A DNA stretch of 64,000 nt from Chryseobacterium soli (lineage in GTDB: Bacteria > Bacteroidota > Bacteroidia > Flavobacteriales > Weeksellaceae), in contig NZ_JPRH01000004.1 of NCBI RefSeq assembly GCF_000737705.1, forward strand, positions 549,587-613,586, written 5' to 3'. Within the stretch, counting starts at the first letter, position 1. Each line of letters starts with the position of its first letter. The notes below the pieces were generated by a model. The model had not been told where the DNA came from and made no database searches. It worked only from the letters and a program-made list of their open reading frames with translations. Shown one piece after another: positions 59,645-64,000 of the stretch. Position numbers and translations under genes: made by a program.

Positions 59645-60667
59645 TTATTTAAAAGCAATTTCATAAATTTTCTTCCAGTTTTTACCGGTAATCAGCATAT
59701 TATCCCCTTTAAAGGCAATTCCATTCAGTACATCATTTTCTCCTTTGGTATTCTTTTTAGCAAAATAGGTAAAATCGAATATTCCAACAACCTCTCCATT
59801 ATCTGGATTTATTTTTAAGACAAAGGGCTTCTCCCAGACATTGGCATAGATAAATCCGTTATGATATTCCAACTCATTCAGCTTCTTGTAGGTTTGATTA
59901 CTTCCTGCCACTGCAATGGATTTAATCAGCCGGGAAGGATTATTGGGATCGAGGAAATGCAACATTTTGCTTCCATCCGATGCAATCAGGTTTTTCCCGT
60001 CATACGTCAGTCCCCAACCTTCAGCCATTCCCTTTGGATAAGCAAATTCTGAAAGTAACTTCAATGAATTTTTATCATAAATATATCCTTTTCTGCTTTT
60101 CCAGGTTAACTGATATACTTTGCTGCCTACAATCGTGCTTCCTTCAGAAAATTCTTCATCCGGCTGCGGTGTTGAAGCCAGCGGAGTTGTCGTTCCCAAT
60201 GTATATTTTAAGATTTGGGAAGATCCGTTCTGACCGTCACTTTCGTAGATTATATTTCCTTCCATCTGAAAACCTTGTACAAAATTTTCAGGATCGTGCG
60301 GATATTCTGCTATAATCTGGTAAGGAATATTCTTCTCCTGATTTTTCGTAAATACATTGATGGTTGCATCCTGATTGAGCTCTTTACCGCTTTTGGTTTT
60401 GATATGAAAAGTAATGTCATTGTCTCCTAATATGAAAAACTTAGGGTCAACCACCAAATTGGAGGTTTCCTTATCCCCAAAGCTGATGCTGACATTTTCC
60501 ACATTATCTGTTACTTCTTTGGGAAGTTCCAGTTTATCTCCAAAATGATACCCATTACTTTCCAATGAATGGCTATAATCATTCAATGCACTTACCATCT
60601 TCTCATCGTTATGACAAGACACCATCAGAAGAGCTGATGCAATGATTGCTATCATATTCTTTTTCAC
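59645..60667 (-). CDS. Glutaminyl-peptide cyclotransferase lipoprotein, copy 2
   Basis: A 340-aa lipoprotein (MKKNMIAIIASALLMVSC; Cys18). Residues about 25-115 form an Ig-like N-terminal domain. The rest (about 118-340) is a five-bladed propeller of the glutaminyl cyclase type: EYPHDPENFVQGFQ, YESDGQNGSSQILKY, EGWGLTYDGKNLIASDG, LNELEYHNGFIYANVW and DVLNGIAFKGDN. It forms N-terminal pyroglutamate on exported proteins. It is a tandem paralog of the next gene, alignable along the full length. Confidence 0.88.
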   Translation of the reverse strand: MKKNMIAIIASALLMVSCHNDEKMVSALNDYSHSLESNGYHFGDKLELPKEVTDNVENVSISFGDKETSNLVVDPKFFILGDNDITFHIKTKSGKELNQDATINVFTKNQEKNIPYQIIAEYPHDPENFVQGFQMEGNIIYESDGQNGSSQILKYTLGTTTPLASTPQPDEEFSEGSTIVGSKVYQLTWKSRKGYIYDKNSLKLLSEFAYPKGMAEGWGLTYDGKNLIASDGSKMLHFLDPNNPSRLIKSIAVAGSNQTYKKLNELEYHNGFIYANVWEKPFVLKINPDNGEVVGIFDFTYFAKKNTKGENDVLNGIAFKGDNMLITGKNWKKIYEIAFK

Positions 60668-60709
60668 CGGATTTATATGGATTTTGAAATGTAAAAGATC
60701 AGTTTAGCT

Positions 60710-61732
60710 TTATTTAATGGCTACTTCGTAAATTTTAGACCAGTTTTTACCTGTAACTAGCATATTTTCTCCTTTAAAGGCAATTCCGTTTAACACATCG
60801 TCGCTTCCTTTGGTATTCTTTTTGGCAATATCCGTAAAATCAAATGTTCCGACTACTTCTCCGGTGGCTGGATTGATTTTTAAGATAATCGGTTTTTGCC
60901 AAACGTTTGCATAGATAAATCCGTTATGGTATTCCAGCTCATTCAGCTGATCGTACGCCTGAGTACTGCCTGCTACTGCAATATATTTAATCAGCTTGGA
61001 TGGATTGTTCGGATCAAGGAAGTACAGCAATTTACTTCCGTCTGATGCAATAAGGTTTTTTCCGTCATACGTTAATCCCCAACCTTCACCCAATACGTTT
61101 GGATAGGCAAAATCGGAAAGGAGTTTCAACGAATTTTTATCGTAAATATATCCTTTTTTACTCTGCCATGTTAATTGGTATACTTTATCCCCTACAATGG
61201 TACTTCCTTCAGAGAAATCTTCCTGTGCCTGCTTGGTAGAAGATAGCGGAGTTGTGGTTCCCAATGTATATTTTAAGATCTGCGATGCTCCGTTCTGCCC
61301 GTCACTTTCATAGATGGTATTTCCTTCCACCTGAAATCCCTGTACAAAATTCTTAGGATCGTGAGGATATTCTGCGATGATTTCGTAAGCGATCTTTTTT
61401 TCAGGATTTTTAGCAAAAACATTGATGGTTGCATCCTGATTCAGGGTTTCTCCCCCTTTTGTTTTTATATTGAACGTTACCGCATTATCTCCTAATGTGA
61501 AAAATTTAGGATCAATTACAAGGTTTGAGGTTTCTTTATCTCCAAAACTTATGGTCACACTTTCTGCATTATCAGCAACATCACTTGGAAGGGCCAGTTT
61601 ATCCCCGAAGTGATATCCTTTTGCAGTCATTGAATTGTTGTAATCGTTTAAGCTGTTCAGAATTTTTTCGTCTTTGTTACAAGAAGCCAGCAACAAAACT
61701 GCTGCAAACCCTGCTATTATATTTTTTTTCAT
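60710..61732 (-). CDS. Glutaminyl-peptide cyclotransferase lipoprotein, copy 1
   Basis: A 340-aa lipoprotein (MKKNIIAGFAAVLLLASC; Cys18), same layout and length as the gene 42 bases downstream. Cyclase motifs EYPHDPKNFVQGFQ, YESDGQNGASQ, EGWGLTYDGKNLIASDG, LNELEYHNGFIYANVW and DVLNGIAFKGEN are all kept in both. It acts on N-terminal Gln of exported proteins. The two genes are a recent tandem duplication; both active sites look intact, so both are probably functional. Confidence 0.9.
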   Translation of the reverse strand: MKKNIIAGFAAVLLLASCNKDEKILNSLNDYNNSMTAKGYHFGDKLALPSDVADNAESVTISFGDKETSNLVIDPKFFTLGDNAVTFNIKTKGGETLNQDATINVFAKNPEKKIAYEIIAEYPHDPKNFVQGFQVEGNTIYESDGQNGASQILKYTLGTTTPLSSTKQAQEDFSEGSTIVGDKVYQLTWQSKKGYIYDKNSLKLLSDFAYPNVLGEGWGLTYDGKNLIASDGSKLLYFLDPNNPSKLIKYIAVAGSTQAYDQLNELEYHNGFIYANVWQKPIILKINPATGEVVGTFDFTDIAKKNTKGSDDVLNGIAFKGENMLVTGKNWSKIYEVAIK

Positions 61733-61767
61733 TGAATTTCTAAATATTTCCCCAAAAATAGCAAAAT

Positions 61768-62151
61768 TTATTCCGCTGTACTAATTTCCTCTACAGGTTG
61801 ACCAAATTGTAATATATAGCCATTGTTGTCGTATATCGCAAATTCTCTCATTTCCCATTCAAAGGTTTCGATTTCATAACAGACTTTGGTTTTCGTTCTG
61901 AGCTCTTCCCAAAGTTCATCCACCTTATCTACATTAAAATAAAATGATCCTGAAAAACCGATTTTATGAAATTTTTCATGTTCATTAGGAAGGGAAAGCA
62001 TGATCTGTACATCGTCTTTCTTAAGTGATGCCCAATGCCAGTCATCATTTTTTCCTAATAGGGTAAAACCTAATGCTTTGGTATAAAACTCAATGGTTTC
62101 TTCTAGATTTTCTGTCCAGAGTATAGGACGGAGGAAGGTAAATTTCGTCAT
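61768..62151 (-). CDS. VOC (glyoxalase/bleomycin-resistance) family protein
   Basis: A 127-aa vicinal-oxygen-chelate protein: FLRPILWTENLEETIEFYTK and LGFTLLGKNDDWHWASLKKD, SGSFYFNVDKVDELWEELRT and REFAIYDNNGYILQFGQP. The final Glu/Gln positions are consistent with a metal or ligand site. The reaction is unknown. The ATG overlaps the stop of the GNAT gene by four bases, so the pair is coupled. Confidence 0.87.
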   Translation of the reverse strand: MTKFTFLRPILWTENLEETIEFYTKALGFTLLGKNDDWHWASLKKDDVQIMLSLPNEHEKFHKIGFSGSFYFNVDKVDELWEELRTKTKVCYEIETFEWEMREFAIYDNNGYILQFGQPVEEISTAE

Positions 62152-62663
62152 GATATCGGGATTTTATAATTTTTTACATTCATTTTCATATTGATGGAAG
62201 TCCATTTTTCGCCTTCAATATAGACTTCACTCATGACAGCGGAATCTATTTCAAAACCTACTTTTTTATAGCACTCAATGGCGCCGGTGTTCCAGTCGTA
62301 GACATTCAGTTCAGCAGTGTCTTTATCAAAATGTCTGAATCCGTATTCTGCCAATTGCAGGACTAGTTTTTTGCCATAGCCTTTTCCTCTGTTATTTTCA
62401 TCCCAAATGAGTATTCTTCCGAGTAAAAAAGTTTTCTCTTTTAACAAAATCTGGGCATGCCCAATGGTCGTTCCGCTTGCTGTTTCCACCACTCTGAATA
62501 AGGTTCTGTTTTCATTAGACAGATCATAGGCAAGCTGCTCTTTTGTCAAAGGAAAACGATAAGCTGGTCCAGCAAACTGGAGGAGCATTTTTTCATCTTT
62601 TATTTTGGAAATCAACTTTGGAGCATGGTTGATATCAAATGGAAGCAATTCAATCATGCACAT
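62148..62663 (-). CDS. GNAT family N-acetyltransferase
   Basis: A 171-aa (or 169-aa from the second Met at 62657) acetyltransferase. The acetyl-CoA loop is RGKGYGKKLVLQLAEYGF, with HAQILLKEKTFLLGRILIWD on strand 4 before it and LNVYDWNTGAIECYKKVGFE after. The substrate is unknown; RimJ/L-type protein acetylation or small-molecule acetylation are both possible. It shares one base with the end of the SRPBCC gene upstream and four with the VOC gene downstream. Confidence 0.88.
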   Translation of the reverse strand: MCMIELLPFDINHAPKLISKIKDEKMLLQFAGPAYRFPLTKEQLAYDLSNENRTLFRVVETASGTTIGHAQILLKEKTFLLGRILIWDENNRGKGYGKKLVLQLAEYGFRHFDKDTAELNVYDWNTGAIECYKKVGFEIDSAVMSEVYIEGEKWTSINMKMNVKNYKIPIS

Positions 62664-63088
62664 TAATTTTCTGCATACATTTTCAGGCTTTGTCCAATGA
62701 TTGCATTCCAGCCTTCTGTAAAGTTTTTTCTGGAAAAACCTTCTCCCAGATCTTTGAAGTTGTCAATATCTTCATGGATGAGCGTAATGAACGTTACTCC
62801 TTCTTCCGGATGAAGCTCCCAGGTAACGAATGTTTTTTCTTTGGAAAAGTCAGGATAAGACCAACTGTATTGTAATCTTTGATTGGGAATAATTTCTAAC
62901 AATTCTCCCTGGTGATGGTACTTCTTTTCCTCTCCGGGTTCATAGAAATTAAATTCTTTCCCTACTTCCATTTCAAAATCCGGAATATCAAAATACCAGG
63001 ATTTCATTTCGTTTTTATCTGTTAATGCTTTCCAGATGGTTTCCACCGGAGCATTGATTTTATACTGAACAATAATGGGTGTGCTCAT
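62663..63088 (-). CDS. SRPBCC (START-like, AHSA1-type) domain protein
   Basis: Start chosen at ATG 63088 (141 aa, MSTPIIVQYKINAPVETIW), which matches the usual family start; the extension to 63169 is not family-like. The AHSA1-type fold is clear: YKINAPVETIWKALTDKNEM, WYFDIPDFEMEVGKEFNFY, HHQGELLEIIPNQRLQYSWS, TFVTWELHPEEGVTFITLIH and GFSRKNFTEGWNAIIGQSL. It binds a hydrophobic ligand or stimulates Hsp90-type chaperones in some relatives. It is first in a tight three-gene unit. Confidence 0.88.
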   Translation of the reverse strand: MSTPIIVQYKINAPVETIWKALTDKNEMKSWYFDIPDFEMEVGKEFNFYEPGEEKKYHHQGELLEIIPNQRLQYSWSYPDFSKEKTFVTWELHPEEGVTFITLIHEDIDNFKDLGEGFSRKNFTEGWNAIIGQSLKMYAEN

Positions 63089-63149
63089 ACGCTGTGTTTT
63101 AATTTGATTACTAAAATGACGGTTTGTTCCCGGATTATTTGGTAAATAC

Positions 63150-63500
63150 CTATTCAAAAAAAGGTACATCGTCCGGGTCAGTTAAACTTTCTACAATATA
63201 GATAAAGCCTTCATTTAATAGGTGGGTATCAATGGAAGCTGCATCTTTTTTGTTATCTAAAATGGTGTGGTCCTTTTCGTACAGATAAAGGAATGCCTCG
63301 GCTAATAACTGTTCCTCCAATTCAAAATCTTTGGCCTTTACATATTCTTCTTCGAGCTCCGGATGAAGAGCCGCAAGATCTTCATGAAGAAAGCTCTTTA
63401 AATGAATATAGTACGGTGATTTCGTGATATCAAAATGGTCAGGAAATAAAGGATCAGCCGAAAAATCTACTGTAAAGGATTCGCTTCTTATCCTCATCAT
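63150..63500 (-). CDS. Hypothetical cytosolic acidic protein
   Basis: A 116-aa protein of unknown family, acidic and helical (HPELEEEYVKAKDFELEEQL; LAEAFLYLYEKDHTI). No signal peptide or membrane segment. The start may be the first or second Met (63500 or 63497). It lies 61 bases ahead of the SRPBCC gene and may head the same operon. Confidence 0.7.
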   Translation of the reverse strand: MMRIRSESFTVDFSADPLFPDHFDITKSPYYIHLKSFLHEDLAALHPELEEEYVKAKDFELEEQLLAEAFLYLYEKDHTILDNKKDAASIDTHLLNEGFIYIVESLTDPDDVPFFE

Positions 63501-64000
63501 TATCTTTTTAAAAATTGGTTAGTGAAATTTACAATTTAAATTTCAAATTGGAAGGGTTTGTTGTTTTTTTGATGGGTGAAATTGTATAGATGTTGTTATT
63601 TTTATACTATGTTTCCGGCTGTGCAAAGTTTTGATTTTGCTATTATGATTAATTCATTTCCCCATGCTAGCGCACGAATCCTTTCGTGTGGTTAAAAAAC
63701 TATAAATTAAATATTCTAATAATTATAATCTCATCAAAAGCCCTTTTCATCAGAATAATCAAACTTATTGCTATCTCTATGATTTTATTTTATGTAAAGA
63801 TATAAAATGAAGTAGTTTACTGAAATTAAATATTAATAAAAATGCCACACGAAAGGATTCGTGCCTTTACTTTGTATTGATAAAAACAATCTAAATTTAT
63901 TAAAAGGAAAACAGAGGTGAACTAAGAATCGTGCTAAGTTTGAGACTTTTCTGCCGCATTAGTCCTCTGCTTTCTCCTTGAATCTCGTTGAATGGCTTTA
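63501..64000. other. Intergenic region at the window end with a long inverted repeat
   Basis: A 20-base sequence GCACGAATCCTTTCGTGTGG (63672-63691) has its exact reverse complement at 63845-63864, enclosing about 153 AT-rich bases. Each arm is itself a small hairpin (CACGAA/TTCGTG). No gene is supported; after 63900 composition becomes more balanced and a gene or repeat running out of the window is possible. Confidence 0.6.

Overview
The window reads as chromosome from a flavobacterium of the Chryseobacterium type (Weeksellaceae, Bacteroidota). The signs are: AT-rich DNA; TAnnTTTG -7 promoter boxes with TTG upstream instead of E. coli boxes; A-rich ribosome sites; a SusC/SusD pair; GLPGLI-family proteins; many signal peptides ending in a short FAQ/SAQ motif; a class A beta-lactamase resembling the chromosomal CGA/CIA enzymes; and an ECF sigma factor with TGTAAC...GTCTA promoters. 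The genus is inferred from style and family content, not from a marker-gene comparison.

Layout. 1-5.5 kb: end of an S41 peptidase, a DUF218/SanA-like protein, a GapN-like aldehyde dehydrogenase, an exported thioredoxin-like protein and an exported thiol peroxidase. 5.5-16 kb is the accessory part: an XRE regulator, three tandem 209-bp palindromic units, a DUF6261-like gene, an AT-rich orphan 597-aa protein with a possible nuclease motif, a frameshifted and an intact GLPGLI gene, urocanate hydratase, then two tandem DUF559 (PD-(D/E)XK-like) genes, each of which ends inside a copy of a palindromic repeat. 16-20 kb: an ECF sigma gene and a divergent membrane/beta-barrel operon that share a pair of back-to-back ECF-type promoters. 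20-31 kb: a 2-hydroxyacid dehydrogenase, Pcm, an oxidoreductase, an exported GH5 enzyme, a class A beta-lactamase, 3-hydroxybutyryl-CoA dehydrogenase and a GT-C-like membrane protein. 31-44 kb is housekeeping: pheT, dnaN, dgkA, purL, purB. 44-46 kb: a frameshifted AraC-type regulator and an iron-type alcohol dehydrogenase.

46.7-56.1 kb is a polysaccharide utilisation locus on the minus strand: SusC, SusD, a GH144/glucoamylase-domain enzyme, an alpha/beta hydrolase, a small protein and a GH3 beta-glucosidase. GH144 with GH3 points to beta-1,2-glucan as the substrate. SusC/SusD would bind and import oligosaccharides, the GH144 enzyme would cut the polymer and GH3 would release glucose. 56.4-63.5 kb holds small conserved proteins, a deoxynucleoside kinase, a tandem pair of glutaminyl cyclase lipoproteins and a four-gene cluster of small cytosolic proteins. 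The last 500 bases hold a long inverted repeat and no gene I can support.

The most unusual signals are the coupling of DUF559 genes to palindromic repeats, the orphan 597-aa protein, the divergent ECF promoters with a nearly leaderless sigma gene, a terminator built from the first codons of a barstar-like gene, and the predicted beta-1,2-glucan locus. No tRNA, rRNA, CRISPR array or recognisable insertion-sequence transposase was seen.
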